Positions 7,680-16,175 of a stretch of DNA of 64,000 bases are shown here, one piece after another (within the stretch, counting starts at the first letter, position 1; each line of letters opens with the position of its first letter). Source of the stretch: Lentzea fradiae (GTDB taxonomy: Bacteria > Actinomycetota > Actinomycetes > Mycobacteriales > Pseudonocardiaceae); the NCBI RefSeq assembly GCF_900100955.1, contig NZ_FNCC01000010.1:34664-98663 (forward strand). The letters run 5' to 3'. The notes under the pieces were generated by a model, which saw only the letters and a list, made by a program, of their open reading frames with translations, searched no databases and was not told where the DNA came from. Both the position numbers and the translations under genes were made by a program.

Positions 7680-8765
7680 GTGAAGGCAGCCGTGCTGAAC
7701 CAGGTGGGCGACGACAAGCTCGAGCTCCGCGACGACGTGACGACAACCCCGGTGGGACCGCAGGAGGTCCGCATCAGGATCAAGGCGTGCGGCGTCTGCC
7801 ACAGCGACCTGTCCGCAATGGACGGAACGCTGCCCGCGCTCGCACCCGGCGTCGTCGGGCACGAGGGCGCGGGTGAGATCGCCGAGATCGGCAGCGCCGT
7901 GACCCAGCTCGCGGTCGGCGACCACGTGGCGATCACGTTCGTGCCGCCCTGTGGCAAGTGCGCCCAATGCGTTACCGGACAGGCACATCTGTGCCTGGTC
8001 CACACGCTCTCGGCCTTCACGTCACCGCGGTTCCTCGTCGGCGGCAACCCGGCCTTCGGGTACGCGGGACTGGGTGCGTTCGCGGAGGAGATGGTCGTCC
8101 CCGCCGACGCCGCCGTGAAGATCGACGACGACGTGCCGTGGGACGTCGCCGCGTTGCTGTCCTGCGGCATCCTGACCGGCGTCGGCGCCGTGCTCAACAC
8201 CGCGAAGGTCGAACCCGGCTCCAGCGTCGCGGTGATCGGCTGCGGCGGTGTCGGCGTCGCGGTGATCCAGGGAGCGCGGCTCGCCGCGGCGGCCCGGATC
8301 GTCGCCGTGGACCCGGTGACCGAGAAACACGAGGTGGCGCAACGGTTCGGCGCGACGCACGCGACGGCGCCCGACGGTGTCGCCGACCTCAACAACCAGC
8401 TAAACGGCGGCATGGGCTTCGACTACGTGTTCGACGTCGTCGGTCTCCCCGCCACGATCCGCCAGGCGTGGGACCTCACCCGCCGCGGCGGCCACACCGT
8501 CGTCGTCGGCGCCGGACGGGCGGACGCGATGGTCTCGTTCAGCGCCCAGGAGCTGTTCCTGCACGACAAGACCCTGCACGGGTCCTTCTACGGCACGGCG
8601 AACTTCCGGCGGGACGTGCCGCGGATGATCGCGCTGTGGCGGCAGGGCAGGCTCGACCTCGAAGGCATGATCAGCAAGCGGATCCGGCTGGAGGACGTCA
8701 ACGAGGGCCTCCAGGCGCTGCGCGGCGGCGGGTCGCTCATCCGCCAGGTCATCCTCTTCGACTGA
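7680..8765 (+). CDS. Zinc-dependent alcohol dehydrogenase (MDR superfamily)
   Basis: A 361-residue medium-chain dehydrogenase. The catalytic zinc ligands are C40 (GVCHSD) with H61-E62 (VGHEGAGE), and the structural zinc ligands are C91, C94, C97 and C105. The Rossmann motif GCGGVGVAV binds NAD(P). It resembles class III/NDMA-type alcohol dehydrogenases. In this operon it probably oxidises a sterol side-chain or other bulky alcohol to an aldehyde, which the ALDH downstream could take on to the acid. The GTG at 7680 is chosen because GAGGAG lies 8 bases upstream; a GTG at 7671 is too close to it. The next gene begins 17 bases after the stop. Confidence 0.85.
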   Translation: MKAAVLNQVGDDKLELRDDVTTTPVGPQEVRIRIKACGVCHSDLSAMDGTLPALAPGVVGHEGAGEIAEIGSAVTQLAVGDHVAITFVPPCGKCAQCVTGQAHLCLVHTLSAFTSPRFLVGGNPAFGYAGLGAFAEEMVVPADAAVKIDDDVPWDVAALLSCGILTGVGAVLNTAKVEPGSSVAVIGCGGVGVAVIQGARLAAAARIVAVDPVTEKHEVAQRFGATHATAPDGVADLNNQLNGGMGFDYVFDVVGLPATIRQAWDLTRRGGHTVVVGAGRADAMVSFSAQELFLHDKTLHGSFYGTANFRRDVPRMIALWRQGRLDLEGMISKRIRLEDVNEGLQALRGGGSLIRQVILFD

Positions 8766-8782
8766 GACACCGGGAGTCTCCT

Positions 8783-9625
8783 GTGGACCTTGCGGGGAAG
8801 GTCGCCGTCGTCACCGGCGCGGGTGCCGGGCTCGGCCGCGCGGAGGCGCTCGCGCTGGCCCGTGCCGGTGCGAGCCTCGTCCTCAACGACCTGCCGGGCA
8901 CGATCGACACCACCGAGATCGACGGGCTCGGCGCGAAGTGTGTTGTCGTCGAGGGCGACGTGGGCGAGCGGAGCACGGCCGACGCGCTGGTCACCGCGGC
9001 CGTCGAGCAGTTCGGCGGGCTGCACGTCGTGGTGAACAACGCCGGGGTGCTGCGCGACCGGATGCTGTTCAACATGACCGACGACGAGTGGGACCTGGTC
9101 GTCCGGGTGCACCTGCGCGGCCACTTCCTGTTGTCCCGCAACGCTGTCGCGTTCTGGAAGCAGCAGTCGAAGGAGGCGGGCGCGCCGGTCTACGGCCGGA
9201 TCGTCAACACCTCGTCGGAGGCGTTCCTGCTCGGTTCGGAGGGACAGGCCAACTACGCGGCGGCCAAGGCGGGCATCACGGCGCTGACGGTCGCGACGGC
9301 ACGCGGCACGAGCCGGTACGGCGTCCGCGCCAACGCGATCTGTCCCCGCGCCCGCACGGGGATGACCGCGCACGTCTTCGGCGAGGCCCCGGAGGGCGAC
9401 GACTCGCTGGCACCCGAGCACGTCGCCCGGTTCGTCGCACACCTCGCGGGACCGTCCGGCGAGAAGATCAACGGCCAGGTCTTCGTCGTGCACGGCGGCA
9501 TGGTCGCCCTGATGGCCCCGCCGACCGTCGAGCGGCGGTTCGACGACCTCCGCGATCTCGACGGCCACTTCGCCGACCGCGATCCACAACGGACCTTCGC
9601 CTGTACGGACACGATGAGCCTCTGA
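8783..9625 (+). CDS. Short-chain dehydrogenase, 17-beta-HSD4A-like (Rv3502c-like)
   Basis: A 280-residue SDR with TGAGAGLG (11-18) for cofactor binding, NNAG (85-88), S145, Y158 and K162. The NVMFNMTDDEW-like segment (LFNMTDDEWDLVVRVHLRGHF) and the INGQVFVVHGG tail match the steroid-type 17-beta-HSD4A dehydrogenases next to fdxD/fadE26 in mycobacteria. These oxidise 3-hydroxyacyl-CoA or hydroxysteroid intermediates of side-chain removal. The start is GTG 8783, with GGGAG 6 bases upstream; the 843-base frame is continuous with a longer meaningless upstream frame, but only this part is coding. It is followed after 22 bases by the ALDH gene. Confidence 0.83.
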   Translation: MDLAGKVAVVTGAGAGLGRAEALALARAGASLVLNDLPGTIDTTEIDGLGAKCVVVEGDVGERSTADALVTAAVEQFGGLHVVVNNAGVLRDRMLFNMTDDEWDLVVRVHLRGHFLLSRNAVAFWKQQSKEAGAPVYGRIVNTSSEAFLLGSEGQANYAAAKAGITALTVATARGTSRYGVRANAICPRARTGMTAHVFGEAPEGDDSLAPEHVARFVAHLAGPSGEKINGQVFVVHGGMVALMAPPTVERRFDDLRDLDGHFADRDPQRTFACTDTMSL

Positions 9626-9647
9626 CCGGGGCCCTGTAGGAGGAGCT

Positions 9648-11153
9648 GTGACGCTCACCGTCCAACCGCACCGCGAGACCCTGGGCCTGAAGGACGGCCG
9701 GCTCCTCATCGGGGGCGAGCTCCGCGAGGCGGACGAGACCTGGACGCACCACCACCCCGCGACGGGGGAGGAGATCGGCAGCTTCGCCGTCGCCTCCGAC
9801 AAGGACGTCGACGCCGCCGTCCGCGCCGCCCGCAAGGCGTTCGACGAGGGACCGTGGCCGCGGGCGAGGGCGGGCGAACGGGTCAAGGTCCTGCGCCGGT
9901 ACGCAGACCTGCTGCGCGAGCACGCCGACGAGCTGAAGGGCCTGCAGGCGCTGGACAACGGCGTGCCGCTGTCGTTCGGCCAGATCTACGCCACCTCGGT
10001 CGGCATCGCGGCCGACATCTTCGACCACCACGCCGGCTGGATCGACAAGGTGGGCGGTCAGACGCTGCCGCCGTACCAGGGCGGCGACCACCTGGCGATG
10101 ACGTTCCGCGAACCGGTCGGCGTCGTCGCGGCGATCCTGCCGTGGAACGCGCCGTTCGTGCTCTTCGCCCAGAAGCTCGCACCCGCGCTGGCCGCGGGCT
10201 GCACGGTCGTGGTGAAGCCGTCGGAGTTCGCGAGCTTCTGCGTGATCCGCATGGTCGAGCTGCTGCTCGAGGCCGGTCTGCCCGAGGGCGCCGTCAACCT
10301 CGTCACGGGCCCCGGCAACCCCACCGGGGAAGCGCTGATCACGCACCCGCTGGTCGACAAGATCAGCTTCACCGGCAGCCGCGGCGTCGGCCGCCGCATC
10401 ATCGGGGCCTCCGCCGGGACGATGAAGCGCGTGTCGCTGGAGCTGGGCGGGAAGTCGCCCGCCATCGTGTTCGCGGATGCCCCCAACGTCGGGCTGGCCG
10501 CGATGACCTGCATGGGCATGGTGACGATGGGCCTGTCCGGGCAGGCGTGCGTCGCGCACACGCGGGCGCTCGTCGCACGGGAGGTGCAGGACGAGTTCGT
10601 GGCCACCGCCCAGATGCTCGCGGGCGCGGTGACGTTCGGCGACCCGTTCGACCCCGGCGTGCTCGCCAGCCCGCTGATCAACCAGCGGCAGCTCGACCGC
10701 GTGCTCGGCTACATCGAACGCGGCCAGGAGGACGGCGCCCGGCTCGTGACCGGCGGCACCCGGCTCGACGGCGACCTCGCGTCCGGCAACTTCGTCGCAC
10801 CGACGATCTTCGCCGACGCCACCAACGACATGACGATCGCCCGCGAGGAGATCTTCGGCCCGGTGCTCACCGTCGTCCCGTTCGACAGCGAGGAGGAGGC
10901 GGTCCGTCTCGCCAACGACACCGAGTACGGCCTGGGAGCGGGCGTCTACACCAACGACGTCCGCCGCGCGTTCCGCGTCTCCAAGGCGCTGCGCGTCGGC
11001 ATGGTCGGCGTCAACGGGTTCCAGCTCGAGCCGCACGTGCCGTTCGGCGGCTACAAGCAGTCGGGACTGGGCCGCGAGGGCGGGCAGAGCGCCTACGAGG
11101 CGTACACCGAGCTGAAGACCGTGATGATGCCGCTCACCGACGAGATGATGTAG
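9648..11153 (+). CDS. NAD(P)-dependent aldehyde dehydrogenase
   Basis: A 501-residue ALDH. N167 (PWN), K190 (VVVKPSE), the general base E265 (LELGGKSP) and the nucleophile C301 (SGQACVAHTR) are all present, as is the late EIFGPVLTV motif. It oxidises aldehydes to carboxylates. Placed after the alcohol dehydrogenase, it could complete alcohol-to-acid conversion before CoA activation by the FadD19-like ligase. A strong AGGAGGAG precedes the GTG at 9648. The stop codon is followed directly by the next ATG with no spacer, so translation is coupled to the SDR downstream. Confidence 0.88.
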   Translation: MTLTVQPHRETLGLKDGRLLIGGELREADETWTHHHPATGEEIGSFAVASDKDVDAAVRAARKAFDEGPWPRARAGERVKVLRRYADLLREHADELKGLQALDNGVPLSFGQIYATSVGIAADIFDHHAGWIDKVGGQTLPPYQGGDHLAMTFREPVGVVAAILPWNAPFVLFAQKLAPALAAGCTVVVKPSEFASFCVIRMVELLLEAGLPEGAVNLVTGPGNPTGEALITHPLVDKISFTGSRGVGRRIIGASAGTMKRVSLELGGKSPAIVFADAPNVGLAAMTCMGMVTMGLSGQACVAHTRALVAREVQDEFVATAQMLAGAVTFGDPFDPGVLASPLINQRQLDRVLGYIERGQEDGARLVTGGTRLDGDLASGNFVAPTIFADATNDMTIAREEIFGPVLTVVPFDSEEEAVRLANDTEYGLGAGVYTNDVRRAFRVSKALRVGMVGVNGFQLEPHVPFGGYKQSGLGREGGQSAYEAYTELKTVMMPLTDEMM

Positions 11154-11903
11154 ATGCGGCTCGCCGGGAAGGTCGCCCTGATCACCGGGGCGGCGCGAGG
11201 ACAGGGCGCGGCAGCGGCACGCCGGTTCGCCGCCGAGGGCGCACGGGTCATGATCACCGACGTGCTCGACGAGCAGGGCAAGGAGCTGGCGGCCGAGCTC
11301 GGGGCCGAGTTCTTCCACCTCGACGTCTCGTCGGAGGACGGCTGGGCGGAAGCGGTCGCGCACACCGTGGAGACACTGGGTGACGTCAACGTCCTCGTGA
11401 ACAACGCGGGCATCCTGCACTTCTCGGCGCTGGCGGAGACGACGCTCGCCGACTACCAGCGGGTGATCGGCATCAACCAGGTCGGCACGTTCCTGGGCAT
11501 GCGCGCGGTGGTCGAGCCGATGACACGGGCGGGCGGCGGCTCGATCGTCAACGTGTCGTCCGTCGAGGGCCTGGGCGGGATGCCGTACCTGGTGGCGTAC
11601 ACGGCGTCCAAATTCGCGATCCGCGGCATGACGAAGGTCGCCGCGATGGAGCTGGGCAAGCACGGCATCCGGGTCAACTCGGTGCACCCCGGCGCGATCG
11701 ACACGCAGATGGTCAGCGAGGCGCTCGGCAGGCCGATCGACGTCTCACCGATCGGCAAGAAGCTGGCGCTGCGCCGGATCGGCCAGCCGGAGGACGTCGC
11801 GAACGTCGTGCTCTTCCTCGCCAGCGACGACTCCGCCTACTGCACGGGCGGCGAGTTCGCGGTCGACGGAGGAGCGACGGCGACCCACGCGTTGAGCGGC
11901 TGA
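11154..11903 (+). CDS. Short-chain dehydrogenase, 3-alpha(20-beta)-hydroxysteroid-dehydrogenase-like
   Basis: A 249-residue classical SDR: TGAARGQG (11-18), NNAG (83-86), catalytic S136, Y149 and K153, and the C-terminal TGGEFAVDGGATATHALSG. The overall pattern, especially the EGLGGMPYLVAYTASKFAIRG stretch, is that of FabG3-type 3-alpha/20-beta-hydroxysteroid dehydrogenases, which reduce or oxidise steroid ketones with NAD(H). The ATG immediately follows the ALDH stop. It is the last gene of the ADH-SDR-ALDH-SDR operon and is followed by a hairpin terminator. Assignment to steroids rather than other secondary alcohols rests on context. Confidence 0.82.
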   Translation: MRLAGKVALITGAARGQGAAAARRFAAEGARVMITDVLDEQGKELAAELGAEFFHLDVSSEDGWAEAVAHTVETLGDVNVLVNNAGILHFSALAETTLADYQRVIGINQVGTFLGMRAVVEPMTRAGGGSIVNVSSVEGLGGMPYLVAYTASKFAIRGMTKVAAMELGKHGIRVNSVHPGAIDTQMVSEALGRPIDVSPIGKKLALRRIGQPEDVANVVLFLASDDSAYCTGGEFAVDGGATATHALSG

Positions 11904-11905
11904 GA

Positions 11906-11935
11906 GCGCGGGTGGCCGCGAACGACCACCCGCGC
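11906..11935. terminator. Hairpin terminator between convergent genes
   Basis: GCGCGGGTGG and CCACCCGCGC form a perfect 10-base stem with a 10-base loop, starting 3 bases after the SDR stop codon and ending 11 bases before the stop of the convergent secreted-protein gene. It is well placed to end transcription in both directions. Confidence 0.75.
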
Positions 11936-11946
11936 CCCCTTCGAGG

Positions 11947-14205
11947 TCACACGCGGCAGGGTGAACCGCCGGGGTACCCCGGCTTGGCCTCCACGTTGGC
12001 CTTCGCCTCACCGATCACCACGTCGGTCAGCAGCGTGTCGAGCACGACCGCCTGCTGCACGACGCTCGATCCCGTCGTCGTCGTGGCGTTGAGCTTCAAC
12101 GATCCGATGAGCAACGGGATGGTCAGCGGCGCGCTGCCGACCGTCACGTTCAGGCCGTTGATCTTCAGCCCGGCGATGCTGGACGAGCCGGAGAACTGAG
12201 GCACGAGACCACCGGGTCCCGGCACGCAGGTGACGGACGCGTTCGACTGGATCACGCCGATCTCGATCGTCAGCAGACCGCTCGTGATGCGGGTCTGCTC
12301 GATCCGCGCCTGCGAGACCGCCGAGTCCGACGTGCTCGGCGGCGTGCCGGTCAGGTCGTCCGGCGTCTGGTCGGTCGACGCGTCGAGCGCCGTGGCCTTC
12401 ACCGTCAGGATGCCCGCGTTCAGCTGGACGTTCGCGAGCGTCTCGTGGTCGTCCACGCACGGCACGTCCTGCGGGTTCGCGCGCGTGGAGACGATGCCCG
12501 CGAGAGTGAGCGCGGTGGCCTGGCAGGAGAAGACGCCGGTCCGTTCGGACGTCTTGATCCGCAGGTCGGACAGCACCGGGCTGTCGCCTGCCGCGTTGGC
12601 GGTCAGGGTGGCCCGCACCTCGATGTAGCGACCGGACTTCGCGAACGTGACGCCGTTGCCCACGGGGGTGAACGACTCGCCCGCGAGGCCCGCCTCGGTG
12701 TCGGAGGTGCGCGCCTCGACGGTGATGGACGTGCCCGCCGGGACGCTGCCCTGCGCCTCGGTGTTCCAGGTGACCGTGCCCCACGTCTGGCCGGCCTGCC
12801 CGCCGTCCTGCACGACGCTCCACGTGCCCTGCGGCGCGGTGATCTCGCCCAGCACCGACCCGGTCATGTCGCTGTAGTTGTACGGGCCCGCGCCCTCGCC
12901 GAGGTCCACGGTCAGGTCGACCGCGCCCACCGGGTGCCCGCCGCCACCGATCGGACCGGCGTCCGGGTCGATGCGCTGGGCGTTGTTGGTGTTGATGTTG
13001 GTGACCCAGACCTTGCCGTTGCTGTCGATCGCGACACCGGTGGGCCCGACGCCGCCGGGCAGCGTGACGTTGCCGACGTAGGTGCCGTCGGTGCGCAGGT
13101 GACCGACCGTGGTGGCCGGGCCGAGGAGCGAGTGGGCGACCCACACGTTGCCGTCACCGTCGACCGCGACGCCCTGCGCGTTCTGGCTGCCGTGGCTGAA
13201 CGCGCCGAGCACCGTGCCGTCCGGTGCCATCTTCGCGACGCGGTTGCCGTTGACGTTGGTGTGCCAGATCTCGCCGGTGACCGGGTCCATGCCGAGGCCG
13301 TAGTCGCCGTGCGTCCCGTCGAGGCACGCCCCGGTGGCGGCGGCGGGGTCGTAGCGCAGCGTGCCGTTGTTGCGGGCGGACCACAGGGTTCCCGCCTTGT
13401 CGACCAGGCCGCCGTAGCCGCCGCAGCCGAGGTTGAACTGGGTGCCCGTCGGCTGGCCGTCCGCGTCGAGCAGCTCGTGGTCGAGGTCGTTGCCGCCGGT
13501 CCACAGGCGGTTCTCCGCGTCGACGGCGACAGTGCGGGTGAGGGCGCCGGTGACCCTCGTGTAGTTGATGACGCACTCGTCGGCCGCGGTGGTGACGCCG
13601 CCGTTGTTGTCGGCTCCGCCCGCGTTGGTCCACGGCCGGACGTCGCCGAGGCCGCGGCTGGTGGCGATCAGCCCGTCCTGGTCGCGGTCGACGCACCTGT
13701 TGTAGGCGAAGGGGCCCTTGAGGTAGTCGCCCGCCGGGTTGGGTGAGCCGTCGGAGTTCACCCTGGTGCCGCCCTGGATCACGGCGATGCGGGTGACGGA
13801 GCCCCGGCCGCCTTCGTTCTCGTCGCGGTTCGACAGCCACGTGCTGCCGAACTTGTCGACGGTGGTGCGGGACGGGTTCTTGCCGCGACCAGCCGGGGCG
13901 GAGGCCCACTCACCGACGATCTGGCCGGTGTTGACGTCGATGCGGACCATCGTGCCGCGCGCGGAGGCGGCCACGTTGACGTACGGGAAGAAGACGGTCG
14001 AACGGTTCAGCTGGAGCTGGTCGTCGTTCGGGGAATCGTGGTTGACGTCCTGCAGCGTGCCGCGGTCGAAATCCGCGTCGAGCGTGTAGAGGACGTCGGT
14101 GCCGGGCGTCGGGACGGCCAGGGCGGGGACGGAAAGCCCTGCCAGCAGGGTCAGTGACGCGGTCAGTGCGAGCCCGGGTCTGGATCGGTGCCATGTGTGG
14201 TGCAT
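11947..14205 (-). CDS. Secreted streptogramin-lyase-like propeller protein with a C-terminal adhesin-like region
   Basis: A 752-residue exported protein. A signal peptide occupies about 1-30 (HRSRPGLALTASLTLLAG, then VPALA). Residues 40-400 hold repeated blades such as GVAVDGDGNVWVAHS and GVAIDSNGKVWVTNI, the NHL/Vgb-like six-bladed propeller pattern. Cysteines in CVDRDQDG, ADECV and LGCGG suggest extracellular disulfides. Residues 400-520 look like an immunoglobulin-type sandwich. The last 230 residues (from ATALTLAGI to NVEAKPGYPGG) resemble the 'choice-of-anchor P' region of actinobacterial surface proteins; this is a weak assignment. The ATG at 14205 has GGGAG 7 bases upstream. It is probably a cell-envelope or secreted binding protein; lyase activity is not supported. 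Confidence 0.75.
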   Translation of the reverse strand: MHHTWHRSRPGLALTASLTLLAGLSVPALAVPTPGTDVLYTLDADFDRGTLQDVNHDSPNDDQLQLNRSTVFFPYVNVAASARGTMVRIDVNTGQIVGEWASAPAGRGKNPSRTTVDKFGSTWLSNRDENEGGRGSVTRIAVIQGGTRVNSDGSPNPAGDYLKGPFAYNRCVDRDQDGLIATSRGLGDVRPWTNAGGADNNGGVTTAADECVINYTRVTGALTRTVAVDAENRLWTGGNDLDHELLDADGQPTGTQFNLGCGGYGGLVDKAGTLWSARNNGTLRYDPAAATGACLDGTHGDYGLGMDPVTGEIWHTNVNGNRVAKMAPDGTVLGAFSHGSQNAQGVAVDGDGNVWVAHSLLGPATTVGHLRTDGTYVGNVTLPGGVGPTGVAIDSNGKVWVTNINTNNAQRIDPDAGPIGGGGHPVGAVDLTVDLGEGAGPYNYSDMTGSVLGEITAPQGTWSVVQDGGQAGQTWGTVTWNTEAQGSVPAGTSITVEARTSDTEAGLAGESFTPVGNGVTFAKSGRYIEVRATLTANAAGDSPVLSDLRIKTSERTGVFSCQATALTLAGIVSTRANPQDVPCVDDHETLANVQLNAGILTVKATALDASTDQTPDDLTGTPPSTSDSAVSQARIEQTRITSGLLTIEIGVIQSNASVTCVPGPGGLVPQFSGSSSIAGLKINGLNVTVGSAPLTIPLLIGSLKLNATTTTGSSVVQQAVVLDTLLTDVVIGEAKANVEAKPGYPGGSPCRV

Positions 14206-14582
14206 GTGGTGGCTCCCATTCGGGAAACGGTCGATCCGGACAACAGACCGGATCACCCCGAAGAGTCTGAAATCACCGGAATGCGTTACGAGAATTCCAC
14301 GATTCCAGTTCAGTTGTAATCGAGGAAAAATGATCCGGTTTCACCTGGTTCTTCATTCCGGTTCGCACGGCCGGGTTGTTTTCCGCCTGCGTCCTGTGGC
14401 TCGGCGGGGGCGGCCGATGGGCCGGACGGTCTAACGGATGGGCTGACCAGGTCTTTCCGGATTGCTCTCGGTGTGACGGTGTTCCCCGCTCGTCCGGGTG
14501 GTGTTTCGGGCGCGAACGTGATGCAACCTCACCGGCCCGTCACGGCGTGTGTAGATCGACAAGCACACACCTGGGGAGCTTC
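14206..14582. other. Intergenic region with divergent promoters
   Basis: These 377 bases separate two divergent secreted-protein genes. About 14255-14350 is clearly poorer in G+C than its surroundings (runs such as GAGGAAAAATGATC). No coding frame, RNA gene or strong inverted repeat was recognised; it presumably holds the promoters of both genes. Confidence 0.5.
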
Positions 14583-16067
14583 ATGAGATCTCTGTTGTTG
14601 ACGGCCGCGCTGGTGGTCGGCCTGGCCCCGGCCGCCCTCGCCGCCGGGGAGGCGCGGACGCCCGCGCTGTCGTGGCAGGACTGCCAGGACGGCTTCGAGT
14701 GCTCGACCGCGCAGGTCCCGCTCGACCACGACCAGCCGCACGGCGCGAAGATCGACCTCGCGCTGATCCGGCTGCCCGCGACCGACCCCGCGAAGCGGAT
14801 CGGCTCGCTGTTCGTGAACTTCGGCGGGCCCGGTGCGTCCGGGGTCGACCGGCTGCGGGCGCGCGGCAAGTGGGAGTGGCTGTTCTCGCCGGAGCTGCGG
14901 GCGCGGTTCGACGTGGTGTCGTGGGACCAGCGCGGCATCGGCCGTTCCGCCGCCGTGCGCTGCTTCGACAGCCTGGAGGAGCAGGAGGAGTTCCTGGGCT
15001 CCATCCCGGTCTACCCGGACACGGCGGCGCAGGAGCCCGCGTTCTACGACAGCTACCGCGAGTTCGTGAGGCGGTGCGAGGAGAAGTCCGGCGACCTGCT
15101 GGACCACGTCTCGTCCGCGAACACGGCGCGGGACCTGGACCTGCTGCGCAAGGCGGTCGGTGACCAGAAGCTGACCTACCACGGCATCTCGTACGGCACG
15201 CACCTCGGCGCGATCTACGCGAACCTGTTCCCGGACAAGGTCCGCGCGCTCGCGTTCGACGGCGCCCTCGACTTCGTCGGCAACGCGACCGGGCACGGCG
15301 ACCAGGGCACGACGGTGCCGCTGGACACGCGCCAGGACGTGCCGCGCGGCGTGGCCGAGACGTTCGACCAGTTCCTGCGGCTGTGCGCCGCGCCGGGGGC
15401 GAACTGCGCGTTCGCGGGCGGCGACCTGAAGCAGAAGTGGGCCGACCTGGTCGCGAAGGTCACGGCCGCGCCGGTCACCACGCCGGACGGCCGGTTCGAC
15501 CGCGTCACGTTGGTCAGCACCGTCTGGGACGCGCTCGCGCAGCCGGACACGTGGCAGGACACCGCCCGGATCTTGCAGGGGGTCTGGGAGGCACCGGCCT
15601 CGCTGACGGCCTCGTCGACCGGCTACACCGCGAACCGGTTCGAGGCGTTCAACGCGATCCAGTGCTCGGACAGCGACTTCCCGCGCGACCCGGCCGTGTA
15701 CTCGGCGTTCGGGGCGAGCGAGGACCAGCGCGTCCCGTACTGGGGCCGTGCCGTGGTGTTCGACATGATGGCCTGCGCGTTCTGGCAGGGGCGCGACGAC
15801 GACCGCTACACCGGTCCGTGGAACCGCTGGACGTCGGCACCGATCCTGTTCGTGAACAGCAGGTTCGACCCGTCGACCCCGTTGCACGGCGCCCGTGACG
15901 GCGCCGCGGAGATGGCCCGCACCGGTTTCCTGACAGTGGAGGGCTACGGTCACACGACGATGTACGTGCGCAGCGCCTGCGCCGAGAAGGTGAAGCGGGA
16001 CTACCTGTTCACCGGTGTCCTGCCCACGCGCAAGACCTGCGGCGTCGACAGCTTGCCGTTCGCCTGA
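14583..16067 (+). CDS. Secreted alpha/beta-hydrolase, tripeptidyl-aminopeptidase type (family S33)
   Basis: A 494-residue exported hydrolase. The signal peptide is about residues 1-21 (RSLLLTAALVVGLAPAALA). The nucleophile elbow is GISYGTHLG, the oxyanion segment FVNFGGPGASG, the acid NSRFDPSTP and the histidine GYGHTTMY. The C-terminal part matches the TAP-like C-terminal domain of SlpD/SlpE/Tap proteins, which remove tripeptides from the N-termini of secreted proteins. Six or more cysteines suggest disulfides. The ATG at 14583 follows GGGGAG by about 5 bases. It stands alone, ending in a strong hairpin terminator. Confidence 0.87.
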   Translation: MRSLLLTAALVVGLAPAALAAGEARTPALSWQDCQDGFECSTAQVPLDHDQPHGAKIDLALIRLPATDPAKRIGSLFVNFGGPGASGVDRLRARGKWEWLFSPELRARFDVVSWDQRGIGRSAAVRCFDSLEEQEEFLGSIPVYPDTAAQEPAFYDSYREFVRRCEEKSGDLLDHVSSANTARDLDLLRKAVGDQKLTYHGISYGTHLGAIYANLFPDKVRALAFDGALDFVGNATGHGDQGTTVPLDTRQDVPRGVAETFDQFLRLCAAPGANCAFAGGDLKQKWADLVAKVTAAPVTTPDGRFDRVTLVSTVWDALAQPDTWQDTARILQGVWEAPASLTASSTGYTANRFEAFNAIQCSDSDFPRDPAVYSAFGASEDQRVPYWGRAVVFDMMACAFWQGRDDDRYTGPWNRWTSAPILFVNSRFDPSTPLHGARDGAAEMARTGFLTVEGYGHTTMYVRSACAEKVKRDYLFTGVLPTRKTCGVDSLPFA

Positions 16068-16079
16068 CCTGTTCATACC

Positions 16080-16116
16080 GGTGGAGGCCCTGTCGCGTCC
16101 CGGCAGGGCCTCCACC
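16080..16116 (+). terminator. Strong hairpin terminator after the S33 peptidase gene
   Basis: GGTGGAGGCCCTG and CAGGGCCTCCACC form a perfect 13-base stem with an 11-base loop, 12 bases after the stop codon. It is followed by TTGT rather than a long T-run, as is common for actinomycete terminators. Confidence 0.85.
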
Positions 16117-16175
16117 TTGTCCGTCCACCAGCGCTGCGATAAGAAAACCGAACCAGTGCGACACCAGGAGGAACC

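Noticed and set aside
9468..11687. Minus-strand frame of 739 codons
   Set aside because: Lies across the SDR, ALDH and second SDR genes, each with complete catalytic motifs and ribosome-binding sites on the plus strand.
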